Of a stretch of DNA of 64,000 nt, positions 8,645 through 16,034 are shown piece by piece (position 1 is the stretch's first letter; each line of letters begins with the position of its first letter). Below the pieces are notes generated by a model. That model did no database searches and was not told where the DNA came from. It worked only from the letters and a program-made list of their open reading frames with translations. Made by a program: the position numbers and the translations under genes. The stretch comes from Rhodospirillaceae bacterium UBA1479. GTDB lineage: Bacteria; Pseudomonadota; Alphaproteobacteria; Rhodospirillales; Casp-alpha2. The stretch is from contig DCRZ01000008.1 in the NCBI GenBank assembly GCA_002325375.1, positions 1,438-65,437 on the forward strand, in the 5' to 3' direction.

Positions 8645-8761
8645 CTAGAAAAGCCGAAGAAGACTTAACTGAATGATGTGGATGACACCGATGGCGGCGA
8701 GGGCGCCCCCGGTTACCACGCCCAGCGTGCTGCCGATGAGTCTGGTGGAGCGGTTCGTCAT
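8645..8761 (-). CDS. 38-residue single-span membrane peptide
   Basis: ATG at 8761 follows an excellent ribosome binding site, AGGAGG with 7 nt spacing, and the frame ends with TAG at 8645-8647. The product is 38 residues: a basic N-terminus (MTNRSTRLIG) and one continuous hydrophobic stretch of about residues 9-35, rich in Gly, Ala, Ile and Val and ending in LRLF. It has no cysteine and no recognised family. It lies just downstream (same strand) of a CRP-type site and an inverted repeat, and the tRNA-Ser gene follows it. Function unknown. It could be a small membrane regulator, a subunit-like peptide or a type I toxin-like peptide, but no antitoxin RNA is evident. Confidence 0.62.
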   Translation of the reverse strand: MTNRSTRLIGSTLGVVTGGALAAIGVIHIIQLSLLRLF

Positions 8762-8809
8762 TGTGAAGCCTCCTATCCCGGCATGTCCGTCCGTTTGACG
8801 TTCTGCTGC

Positions 8810-8829
8810 ATGCATTCTTGCTAATGCAT
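8810..8829. promoter_or_regulatory. Perfect inverted repeat upstream of the small membrane peptide
   Basis: ATGCATTcttgctAATGCAT: arms of 7 bp around a 6-bp centre. It lies 49-68 bp before the ATG at 8761 and covers the place where a -10 element (AAGAAT on the minus strand, 8813-8818) would be, as expected of a repressor operator. The regulator is unknown. Confidence 0.45.
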
Positions 8830-8840
8830 ACGGGCAGGGC

Positions 8841-8856
8841 AGTGACCAGAGTCACA
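8841..8856 (-). promoter_or_regulatory. CRP-type binding site upstream of the small membrane peptide
   Basis: The minus strand reads TGTGACTCTGGTCACT, the CRP pattern TGTGA-N6-TCACA with one end base changed. Its centre (8848.5) lies 41-42 bp from a start that would follow the AAGAAT at 8813-8818, the spacing of a class II activated promoter. Binding is inferred from sequence only. Confidence 0.45.
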
Positions 8857-8883
8857 AACCCCCAAAAAAAAGACCAAAAACTT

Positions 8884-8901
8884 CTGTCAGGTTACTGTCA
8901 G
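8884..8901 (+). promoter_or_regulatory. Pho-box-like direct repeat
   Basis: CTGTCAGGTTACTGTCAG: two CTGTCA half-sites exactly 11 bp apart, the arrangement of PhoB boxes (consensus CTGTCAT-N4-CTGTCAT). On the plus strand a possible -10, AGTAAT, begins at 8913, 11 bp after the box. Transcription would then read toward the small gene at 9092. Confidence 0.42.
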
Positions 8902-9091
8902 GAACCGATTTCGCAGTAATTTTTTCGCGTTTTTGGGGGGGCAAAATGGCGGAAATCAGCCCCGATCCATAAAATGAAAAAATTGTCAATAGGGGGTTGC
9001 TGTTTATGGCCGACCTTGATAGTATACGAATGTAATCCGTGTGAGATGATTTGATCACGCGACGTGTAGGTTCAGAAGGGACCGCCTGACA

Positions 9092-9406
9092 ATGATCGGT
9101 TCGGCACAGAAAGCGCCGGGAGCAAGCGCAGCCCTCACCGCCCTTAATTTGGCGGTGGTGCGGCAAGTCGTTTTTGAGCGCGCGGCAGAACAAATTTCCG
9201 ATCGGCGCGAGGATGCGACCGCAGCCGTCGTTCAGACGGCCGAGGAAAACCGTAACCGCAACGCTGCCGTTGATGCCGTCCTCGAAAATAAGAATTCCCA
9301 CCATTCCGCCGAAGGTGACCGTGCATCCGGCGGCGGTGCCGACAGCGAATTCAAATCCCCTGATTTCTCCGCCAACAATGGCAAGACGGTCGATATCCAA
9401 GTCTAA
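9092..9406 (+). CDS. Hypothetical protein, 104 residues
   Basis: The ATG at 9092 is preceded by AGAAGGGA. Codon use is typical of the window (many GCC, GTC, CGC). The N-terminal half (about residues 5-65) is Ala/Val-rich and probably helical. The C-terminal half is polar, with Ser, Gly, Asn, Asp and His. There is no signal peptide, membrane helix or recognised domain. A possible -35/-10 pair (TTGCTG, 17 bp, TAGTAT) lies at about 8997-9025 and a clear terminator follows at 9441, so it is probably a single-gene unit. A Pho-box-like site lies about 190 bp upstream. An antisense frame across the same bases looks less like coding sequence. Confidence 0.55.
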   Translation: MIGSAQKAPGASAALTALNLAVVRQVVFERAAEQISDRREDATAAVVQTAEENRNRNAAVDAVLENKNSHHSAEGDRASGGGADSEFKSPDFSANNGKTVDIQV

Positions 9407-9440
9407 GATTCAAACGCCTTTCGCGTCGTCATGTTACTTG

Positions 9441-9459
9441 GCCCTTTGGGGCTTTTTTT
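9441..9459 (+). terminator. Rho-independent terminator after the small unknown gene
   Basis: GCCC-TTTG-GGGC stem-loop directly followed by seven T residues, 35 bp after the stop codon at 9406. Confidence 0.7.
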
Positions 9460-9559
9460 AATGTCTGGACCTTGCAAGATCGTGCGGAGATAACACGACA
9501 TCATCCCTGTTACGTGGATTTGCGTGCGCTTGGGCCAGGCTTGAGGTACAAGCCCGGCC

Positions 9560-10351
9560 ATGTATTTCATCCTGTCCAAAGTCATGTGGTTTCTGTTGAA
9601 GCCGTCGATGGTCATGTTCCTCGGCATGACGGTCGGTTTTATTCTCGTTCTGACCCGGTTCCGCCGCGCCGGCCTGATGCTGTTCGGGGTGAGCATCCTG
9701 ACACTTTGGGCGGTCACCGTGATCCCGATCGGAGAGATGATGATCCGAGATCTGGAGGAGCGCTTTCCAAAGCAGACGGAATTGCCGGAAAAGATCGGCG
9801 GGATCATCGTGCTTGGGGGCTCCATCAATCCCGTGATCTCCCGCGAACGGGGGCAGATCGCTGTCGACAGCAGCATGGAACGGCTGTTGTTCTTCGCCAT
9901 GTTGGGCGACACCCGGCCGGGCGTGCCCTTGGTGTTCACGGGCGGGTCGGGCAGCCTGTTCGCCCAGGATGCCAAGGAAGGGCACTATTTCAAGGACCTG
10001 GCTGATTTGCTCAACCTTGATATGTCGCGGGTGATTGTCGAGTCGGAATCACGCAACACCATGGAAAACGTGGTGTTCAGCAGGAAGTTGGTGGCGGTCG
10101 AAGCGGATCGTCCCTGGGTGATGATTACCTCCGCCCGCCATATGCCGCGCGCCGTCGGCCTGTTTCGCAAGCAAGGCTGGCCGGTTATTCCCTATCCCGT
10201 CGATTACATTACGTTGCCGGCCAGGGGCTGGACGCTGAGCCTGGAAAACCTGGGCGGTCAATCCATGCTGGATGCCGCCGTCCACGAATTCCTGGGTATG
10301 GCCGTGGCCTATGTTCTGGGGCGCAGCGACAGCCTGTACCCGGCTCCCTGA
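9560..10351 (+). CDS. YdcF/ElyC family (DUF218) envelope protein
   Basis: 263 residues. Two hydrophobic segments at about residues 3-28 and 35-57 anchor it in the inner membrane. The DUF218 fold follows, with the strand IIVLGGS, the motif PLVFTGGSG, a conserved acidic ESESRNTMENV stretch and the SARHMPRAVGLFRKQG motif typical of SanA/YdcF/ElyC proteins. E. coli ElyC acts in lipid-carrier and envelope homeostasis, but the chemistry of the family is poorly defined. It opens a plus-strand group of cell-wall genes, which fits an envelope role. Confidence 0.88.
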   Translation: MYFILSKVMWFLLKPSMVMFLGMTVGFILVLTRFRRAGLMLFGVSILTLWAVTVIPIGEMMIRDLEERFPKQTELPEKIGGIIVLGGSINPVISRERGQIAVDSSMERLLFFAMLGDTRPGVPLVFTGGSGSLFAQDAKEGHYFKDLADLLNLDMSRVIVESESRNTMENVVFSRKLVAVEADRPWVMITSARHMPRAVGLFRKQGWPVIPYPVDYITLPARGWTLSLENLGGQSMLDAAVHEFLGMAVAYVLGRSDSLYPAP

Positions 10352-10478
10352 GCGGAAACCGCCCCCGGGGCGGCGCCCGGCAGCGCGCCGGGCCTTGCGG
10401 CGGTCAAATCCCTATGGCACAAGGCCTTCATGGCCCAGGCGAGGCAACCGCTATCGGTCGGGCAGGGTATCGAGGATC

Positions 10479-11717
10479 ATGCAGAGACGTTCAATATGGC
10501 TCGCGGCGTCGTTGTTGTGCGCTCTTTGGCTTGGAAGCCTTGGTATTCGGCCGGCTTCTGCCTCTGTTGAACCGGTAACCCCGCCGAGCGCCGCCGAATT
10601 CCAGGCTTGGCTCGATTCCTTCAAAACAACTGCCGCCGCGCGGGGCATTTCCGCCGCGACCCTGGACCGGGCCCTGGCGGGCGCGTCTTACATCACCCGG
10701 GTCATCGAGCTGGACCGCCGCCAGCCCGAATTCACCATGACCTTCTGGCAGTATTACGAAAAGACGATTTCCGACAAGCGGATCGCCCGCGGCCGCGAGC
10801 TGTTGAAGACCCATGCCGCGCTGTTGAACAAGGTTGAGGCGCAATACGGCGTGCCCCCCCGCTTTCTGGTCGCTTTCTGGGGGCTGGAAAGCAACTTCGG
10901 CGACTACACGGGCACCTTTCCGCTGATCGGGTCCCTGGCGACCTTGGCGTTCGACCCCCGGCGTTCCAAGTTCTTTTCAGAGCAACTTATGGCGGCGCTG
11001 GAGATCATCGACCGCGGCGACATCCCGGCGGATGTGAAGGCATCCTGGGCCGGGGCCATGGGCAACACCCAGTTCATTCCCTCGACCTACCGCGCCTATG
11101 CGATCGACTTCGACGGCGATGGGCGCCGCGATTTGTGGCGCTCCCTGCCGGACGTGTTCGCCTCGTCGGCGCATTTCCTGTCGAAATCGGGATGGCGCCC
11201 GGACGAAACCTGGGGGCGCGAAGTGCGCCTGCCGAAAGGTTTCGATTTTGCTTTAAGCGGTCTTGATAAGAATCTGAAATTAAAGGAATGGCAGGCGAGG
11301 GGGGTGCGTCGCGCCGATGGCCGCGATCTGCCGGCGGTGGACATTGACGCGGCTCTGATCCTGCCCGCGGGGGCGGACGGTCCGGCCTTTCTGGTCTACG
11401 GCAATTATAAAACCATTCTCGTTTGGAACCGTTCGATCCTCTATGCCCTGGCGGTCGGGCATCTCGCCGACCGGCTGGTCGGCAAGGGGCCTCTTGTTGC
11501 CAAAAAACCAAGCAATGACAAGGCCTTATCAAGATCCGACATGCGTGAAATTCAACGTCTTTTGGCGGAAAAGGGGTTCGACGCCGGGGGGCAGGACGGC
11601 ATCGCCGGCGCCAAGACACGGCGTGCCATCAAGGGGTATCAGGCGCGGGAAGGTCTGGCGCCGGACGGCTATCCGGATTCCCGATTGCTTGATCATCTGC
11701 GCGGCAATGGCGGGTAA
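10479..11717 (+). CDS. mltB: MltB-type lytic murein transglycosylase with peptidoglycan-binding domain
   Basis: 412 residues from the ATG at 10479 (GAGG 7 nt upstream). A signal peptide of about 30 residues ends ASA. The catalytic domain (about 40-330) is of the GH103 type: FWGLESNFG contains the catalytic Glu137, and AGAMGNTQFIPSTY and DFDGDGRRDLW are the usual family motifs. A peptidoglycan-binding-1 domain lies at about 345-410 (QRLLAEKGFDAGG...DGIAGAKTRRAIKGYQ). It cleaves glycan strands to 1,6-anhydro ends in the periplasm. It has no lipobox, so it is probably soluble. A longer reading from 10272 is out of character and rejected. Confidence 0.93.
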   Translation: MQRRSIWLAASLLCALWLGSLGIRPASASVEPVTPPSAAEFQAWLDSFKTTAAARGISAATLDRALAGASYITRVIELDRRQPEFTMTFWQYYEKTISDKRIARGRELLKTHAALLNKVEAQYGVPPRFLVAFWGLESNFGDYTGTFPLIGSLATLAFDPRRSKFFSEQLMAALEIIDRGDIPADVKASWAGAMGNTQFIPSTYRAYAIDFDGDGRRDLWRSLPDVFASSAHFLSKSGWRPDETWGREVRLPKGFDFALSGLDKNLKLKEWQARGVRRADGRDLPAVDIDAALILPAGADGPAFLVYGNYKTILVWNRSILYALAVGHLADRLVGKGPLVAKKPSNDKALSRSDMREIQRLLAEKGFDAGGQDGIAGAKTRRAIKGYQAREGLAPDGYPDSRLLDHLRGNGG

Positions 11718-11814
11718 CGCCCGTGGTTGCCGGGCGGACCGGACTCGACTACACTAAATAAAGGCTGATTTCCGTAAATTTTCTACTACATTTTCGTATT
11801 CAGGGGGCGGCGCC

Positions 11815-12801
11815 ATGGCTGGGCGTATTAAGGTTAACTGGCTGATCTTGTTGGGATTGGCCATACTGGTCAGCGGTTGCGCCGAAACCCAGTTCCTGAT
11901 TTCCGGCACTAAGCGCCTTCAGGGGGCGGCAGGAACCACGGGCCATTACAAAATCGGCAACCCCTATCAGATTTCCGGCACCTGGTATTATCCGGCCGAG
12001 GAATGGGACTACGACGAAACCGGGATCGCTTCCTGGTACGGCAGTGATTTCCACGGCAAGGACACGGCCAACGGCGAGACCTATGACATGAACGACCTGA
12101 CGGCGGCGCACCGCACATTGCCGCTGCCGTCCTTCGTGCGGGTTATCAACCTGGAAAACGGGCGTTCCATCGTGCTTCGGGTCAACGACCGGGGGCCCTT
12201 CGCCAAGGGGCGCATTATCGATGTCTCTCGCCGCGGCGCGCAATTGCTGGGGTTCAAGGATCAGGGTACGGCGCGGGTCCGGGTGCAGATTCTGGCCGAA
12301 CGCTCGCAGGCCCTGAAGGCGCAGATTCTCGGCCAAGACTCGATTGCTGAACACGGCAGTCCCATACAGGTGGACAAGATGCCGAAAGCTTCGGTCAGCG
12401 CCGAATCCCTGCCGCCGCCGCCGGGGGCGCAGGCCGCCCCCCAGCCGTCCAGCCCGCCACCCGCATCGGCGCCGAGCAGCCAAGCCGCCGTCGCTGATGA
12501 CATTCGCCCCGCCCCGCCGGCCGAACCGGAAGTCACCACCGTCGCCGTCGGGCCGACCAAGATCTTTGTTCAGGCGGGGGCTTTCACCAATTACCAGAAC
12601 GCCATGCGGACCCAGATCATGGTCAACCGGGTGTCGCCGGCGACGATTTCCCATGTCCTGATCGACAACAAGGATTTCTACCGTGTCCGGGTCGGTCCTC
12701 TGGCCACGGTCGAGGATGCCGACCGGGCCCTTGAGCAACTCCAGGCCATCGGTTATCCAGGGGCACGGATCATCGTTGACGGCAAAGGGGCGGGGTCCTG
12801 A
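11815..12801 (+). CDS. rlpA: RlpA-like septal lytic transglycosylase, lipoprotein with SPOR domain
   Basis: 328 residues. The lipoprotein signal ends LVSGC (Cys22). The double-psi beta-barrel domain spans about 75-165 with ASWYGSDFHGKDTANGE, AAHRTLPLPSFVRV and VNDRGPF, the family's conserved motifs. A Pro/Ala-rich linker follows, then a SPOR domain at about 245-325 (FVQAGAFTNYQNA...FYRVRVGPL) that binds denuded septal peptidoglycan. Expected to sit in the outer membrane and help daughter-cell separation. It precedes a D,D-carboxypeptidase gene, a pairing common in alphaproteobacteria. Confidence 0.94.
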   Translation: MAGRIKVNWLILLGLAILVSGCAETQFLISGTKRLQGAAGTTGHYKIGNPYQISGTWYYPAEEWDYDETGIASWYGSDFHGKDTANGETYDMNDLTAAHRTLPLPSFVRVINLENGRSIVLRVNDRGPFAKGRIIDVSRRGAQLLGFKDQGTARVRVQILAERSQALKAQILGQDSIAEHGSPIQVDKMPKASVSAESLPPPPGAQAAPQPSSPPPASAPSSQAAVADDIRPAPPAEPEVTTVAVGPTKIFVQAGAFTNYQNAMRTQIMVNRVSPATISHVLIDNKDFYRVRVGPLATVEDADRALEQLQAIGYPGARIIVDGKGAGS

Positions 12802-12915
12802 CCCCATTTCCGCCCCATTTCCATGGCGTGGTCGGTCCTAAGATTGTCCCAGACGCCCGGTCCCGGGCGTTACAAGGAACCAGAAGGACGCGCCTTTAAG
12901 CAGCGGGCGCGAAGT

Positions 12916-14106
12916 ATGATGACGACATTGAATTCCGTATTCCATTCCGTTCCGCATCTGCGCCGCCTTGCAGCGGGTGCCGTGGTGATCGCTGCCATGA
13001 TGTTCGGCGCGCCGTTGGCTGCGGCCATGGACACCGTCGCCCGCGAGGCCATCCTGATCGACAGCCAGACCGGCGCCGTGCTGTTCGAAAAGGACGCGGA
13101 CGCCCTGATGCCGCCGGCGTCCATGAGCAAGTTGATGACGGTCTACATGGTGTTCGAACGCCTGAAGGAGGGCAGCCTGTCCCTCGACGAGGAGTTCGTG
13201 GTCAGTGAGAACGCTTGGCGCAAGGGCAATTGGGCCTCGGGCGGATCGACCATGTTCCTGGAGCCGGGCCAGCGGGTCCGCGTCGAGGATCTGTTGCAGG
13301 GCATAATCGTGCAGTCGGGCAACGATGCCTGCGTCGTCGTCGCCGAGGCCCTGGCCGGCAGCGAGGATGCCTTCGCCGAGATGATGACCGAAAAGGCCCG
13401 CGAAATCGGGCTCAAGAACAGCACATTCCGCAACGCGTCGGGCTGGCCCCATCCGGAACACCGCATGACGGCGCGCGATCTGGCGACCCTGGCCAAGCGG
13501 ACGATCAAGGATTTCCCCGAGTTCTACCACTATTACTCGGAACGCAAATTTGCCTACAACAACCACACTCAGCACAACCGCAACGAATTGCTGGGCAAGG
13601 GCATCGGTGTCGACGGCCTGAAGACGGGGCATACGGAAAACGCCGGATACGGGCTGACCGCCTCGGCGGAACGCCTTGGCAGGCGGCTGATCCTGGTCGT
13701 CAACGGCCTGACCAACAAGCGCGCCCGGCGCGAGGAGCCGCAACGGCTTCTCGAATGGGGCTTCCGCGAGTTCAAGAATTACGCCCTGTTCAAGGCCGGT
13801 GAGGAAGTCGCCAAGGTCGATATCTGGCTCGGCAACAAGGCGCAAGTGCCGCTGATCGTCACCGACGAAATGCTGCTGACCCTGCCGCGCAAGGAACGCG
13901 CGGGCATGAAGGTGACCGTCGAATACCAAACGCCCGTGCCGGCCCCGGTAAAGGCGGGTGACAAGCTCGGTACCCTGACCCTGACCTTCCCCGAGCGCGA
14001 AGCGATCAAAGTCCCGCTTCTGGCTGGTGACGGCGCCGAACGCCTGGGCCTTTTCGGTAGGGTGATGAGCGCTCTCCGGTCTATCATTCTGGGTGTTTCC
14101 GGTTAG
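12916..14106 (+). CDS. D-alanyl-D-alanine carboxypeptidase (PBP5/6 type)
   Basis: 396 residues from the ATG at 12916 (a second ATG follows at 12919). The upstream start at 12823 would add a non-signal-like extension. The signal peptide ends APLAAA. The penicillin-binding motifs are S69-M-S-K72, S134-G-N and K236-T-G. A C-terminal beta domain (about 290-370) and a final amphipathic helix (GLFGRVMSALRSII) anchor such enzymes to the membrane. It trims the terminal D-Ala from peptidoglycan pentapeptides. It is followed by tmk after 81 bp. Confidence 0.94.
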   Translation: MMTTLNSVFHSVPHLRRLAAGAVVIAAMMFGAPLAAAMDTVAREAILIDSQTGAVLFEKDADALMPPASMSKLMTVYMVFERLKEGSLSLDEEFVVSENAWRKGNWASGGSTMFLEPGQRVRVEDLLQGIIVQSGNDACVVVAEALAGSEDAFAEMMTEKAREIGLKNSTFRNASGWPHPEHRMTARDLATLAKRTIKDFPEFYHYYSERKFAYNNHTQHNRNELLGKGIGVDGLKTGHTENAGYGLTASAERLGRRLILVVNGLTNKRARREEPQRLLEWGFREFKNYALFKAGEEVAKVDIWLGNKAQVPLIVTDEMLLTLPRKERAGMKVTVEYQTPVPAPVKAGDKLGTLTLTFPEREAIKVPLLAGDGAERLGLFGRVMSALRSIILGVSG

Positions 14107-14187
14107 CGCCGCCCGGCCAGGGATGCGGCAACTGACCGCAAACATGCACGGAACGCGCGATAACCAGGATAGTCGGGGTGCCGGCCG

Positions 14188-14838
14188 GTGACGACGGGCA
14201 AGTTCATTACATTCGAAGGCGGCGAGGGCGGCGGCAAGTCGACCCAACTTGGCCTGTTGGCCAAGGTCTTGGAGGACGCGGGTATCGAAGTCCTGACCAC
14301 GCGGGAGCCCGGCGGCACGCCGGGAGCGGAGGATATCCGTAATCTGCTGGTCCGCGGCACGATTGATCGCTGGCCGCCCGTGGCTGAGGTGCTGCTGCAT
14401 TTCGCGGCCCGGGTTGACCATGTCGAGAAATCGATCCTGCCGGCGCTGGAAAGCGGCGCCTGGGTGCTATGCGATCGCTTCACCGATTCCACGCTGGCCT
14501 ATCAGGGCGGCGGGCACGGCCTGGGGCTGGCGCGCATTCAGGCCCTCAAGGAAGACATCCTAGGCGACTTTCAGCCGGATTTGACCCTGATCCTGGACAT
14601 TCCGGTGGAGGAAGGTCTGGCCCGCGCCTTCGGCCGTGCCGGGGCCGAGGACCGATATGAGCGCATGGACCTGGGCTTTCACACCCGCATCCGAGATACC
14701 TTCCTGGCGATCGCCGAGGCGGAACCCGGACGCTGCGCCGTGGTTGATGCCACCGGCACCGTCGACGATGTGCAGCGGGAAATCTGCGCCGCCGTGTCGC
14801 ATCGCCTGGGCGCCGACCTGAAAGCCGCGGGCCGATGA
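14188..14838 (+). CDS. tmk: Thymidylate kinase
   Basis: 216 residues, GTG start. The P-loop EGGEGGGKST is near residue 10. TREPGGTP gives the DRX-type/Arg motif, CDRFTDSTLAYQGGG the dTMP-binding stretch, and a lid region follows at FGRAGAEDRYE. Phosphorylates dTMP to dTDP with ATP. Its TGA overlaps the ATG of holB (ATGA), so the two are translationally coupled, as in many bacteria. Confidence 0.96.
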   Translation: MTTGKFITFEGGEGGGKSTQLGLLAKVLEDAGIEVLTTREPGGTPGAEDIRNLLVRGTIDRWPPVAEVLLHFAARVDHVEKSILPALESGAWVLCDRFTDSTLAYQGGGHGLGLARIQALKEDILGDFQPDLTLILDIPVEEGLARAFGRAGAEDRYERMDLGFHTRIRDTFLAIAEAEPGRCAVVDATGTVDDVQREICAAVSHRLGADLKAAGR

Positions 14839-15986
14839 GTGACGACGATGCCCCGGACCTGGACCCGCGCGCCAATCCGGACCTGATCGGGCATCTGGAG
14901 GCCGAGGAGAGCCTGCGAACGGCGCTTGAGGCCGGCCGCCTGGCCCATGCCTGGCTGATCACCGGGCCCAAGGGCATCGGCAAGGCGACCCTGGCGCACC
15001 GTTTCGCGCGCTATGTCCTGAGCCACGGTGCGGTCCTGGCCAAGGCCGCCCCCACGAACGACGGCCCGGGCCTGTTCGGCGATGCGCCGCCGGAACCGGC
15101 CCCTGCGCCTGCCGGGGCCGGGGGAGACGGGCCGGGGCTTTACCTGGACCCCACCCATCCCGTGTTCCACCGCACGCTGGCCGGCAGCCATGCCGACCTG
15201 ATGGTGGTCGAATGCGCGGTCGACGAGAAAACCGGCCGGCGCAAGGGCCAGATTCCGGTCGACGCCATCCGCGCCGTGAAAGGCTTTCTCAGTCTGACGG
15301 CGGGCGAGGGGGCGTGGCGCGTGGTCGTCATCGATAGCGCCGACGACATGAACCGAAATGCCGCCAATGCGCTTCTCAAAGTACTTGAAGAACCACCACC
15401 CCAGGCTCTGGTTATCCTGGTGTCCCATAACCCCGGCAGTTTGCTGCCGACCATCCGTTCGCGCTGCCGGCGTCTGACCCTGCGGCCGCCGCCTGCGGAT
15501 GCCGTGGCGGCCCTGATCGCCCAGCGCTGTCCCGATCTGGGGGCGGCCGAGGCGGCGCGTCTGGCCGAAGTCGCCGAAGGCAGCATCGGGTATGCCCTCG
15601 ATCTGGCGGAGCAGGGGGGATTGGCCATGCTGGACGAGGTCTCGGGCCTGCTCGCGCGCTTGCCGGACGGCATTCCGGCCAAGGATTTACATGATTTCGC
15701 AGGGCGTCTGGGCGGTGCCGGGAAGGAAGCCGAATTCGCGGCTTTCGCCAAGACGCTGCGTTGGTGGCTGGAACGCCTGATCATCGCCGCCGGCGGCGGG
15801 CCGTTGCCGAGCATCATCGACGCCCAGGTCGTGGCCAAGCTCAATGCCATGGCCGGCCTTGATCGCTGGCTGGAGGTATGGGAAAAGGTGTCGCGCCTGC
15901 TTGCCGCGACGACCGCCGCCAACCTGGACCGCAAGCAGGTGGTTCTCAACGCGTTCATCACGACCGAAGCGGCGGTTAGGCGATAA
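14835..15986 (+). CDS. holB: DNA polymerase III delta-prime subunit
   Basis: 383 residues. AAA+ clamp-loader fold with the P-loop GPKGIGKATLAHRFA near residue 45, then a long Ala/Pro/Gly-rich insert at about residues 72-98. The sensor region is VVIDSADDMNRNAANALLKVLEEPP, and SHNPGSLLPTIRSRCR is the SRC motif of delta-prime/DnaX proteins. The Cys zinc cluster typical of gamma/delta-prime is not evident. Part of the clamp loader that puts the beta clamp on DNA. Coupled to tmk and followed after 48 bp by metG. Confidence 0.93.
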   Translation: MSDDDAPDLDPRANPDLIGHLEAEESLRTALEAGRLAHAWLITGPKGIGKATLAHRFARYVLSHGAVLAKAAPTNDGPGLFGDAPPEPAPAPAGAGGDGPGLYLDPTHPVFHRTLAGSHADLMVVECAVDEKTGRRKGQIPVDAIRAVKGFLSLTAGEGAWRVVVIDSADDMNRNAANALLKVLEEPPPQALVILVSHNPGSLLPTIRSRCRRLTLRPPPADAVAALIAQRCPDLGAAEAARLAEVAEGSIGYALDLAEQGGLAMLDEVSGLLARLPDGIPAKDLHDFAGRLGGAGKEAEFAAFAKTLRWWLERLIIAAGGGPLPSIIDAQVVAKLNAMAGLDRWLEVWEKVSRLLAATTAANLDRKQVVLNAFITTEAAVRR

Positions 15987-16034
15987 CGCGGACGCGACGC
16001 GCCACCCTTTGACCCTGTGCCATTGGAACCCGAA

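Noticed and set aside
8852..9400. 182-codon minus-strand frame opposite the 104-residue gene
   Set aside because: No start signal, a frame running through the Pho-box region, and the plus-strand gene has better codon use and its own terminator.
12838..14421. 527-codon minus-strand frame opposite the carboxypeptidase and tmk
   Set aside because: Antisense shadow; both plus-strand genes carry full catalytic motifs.
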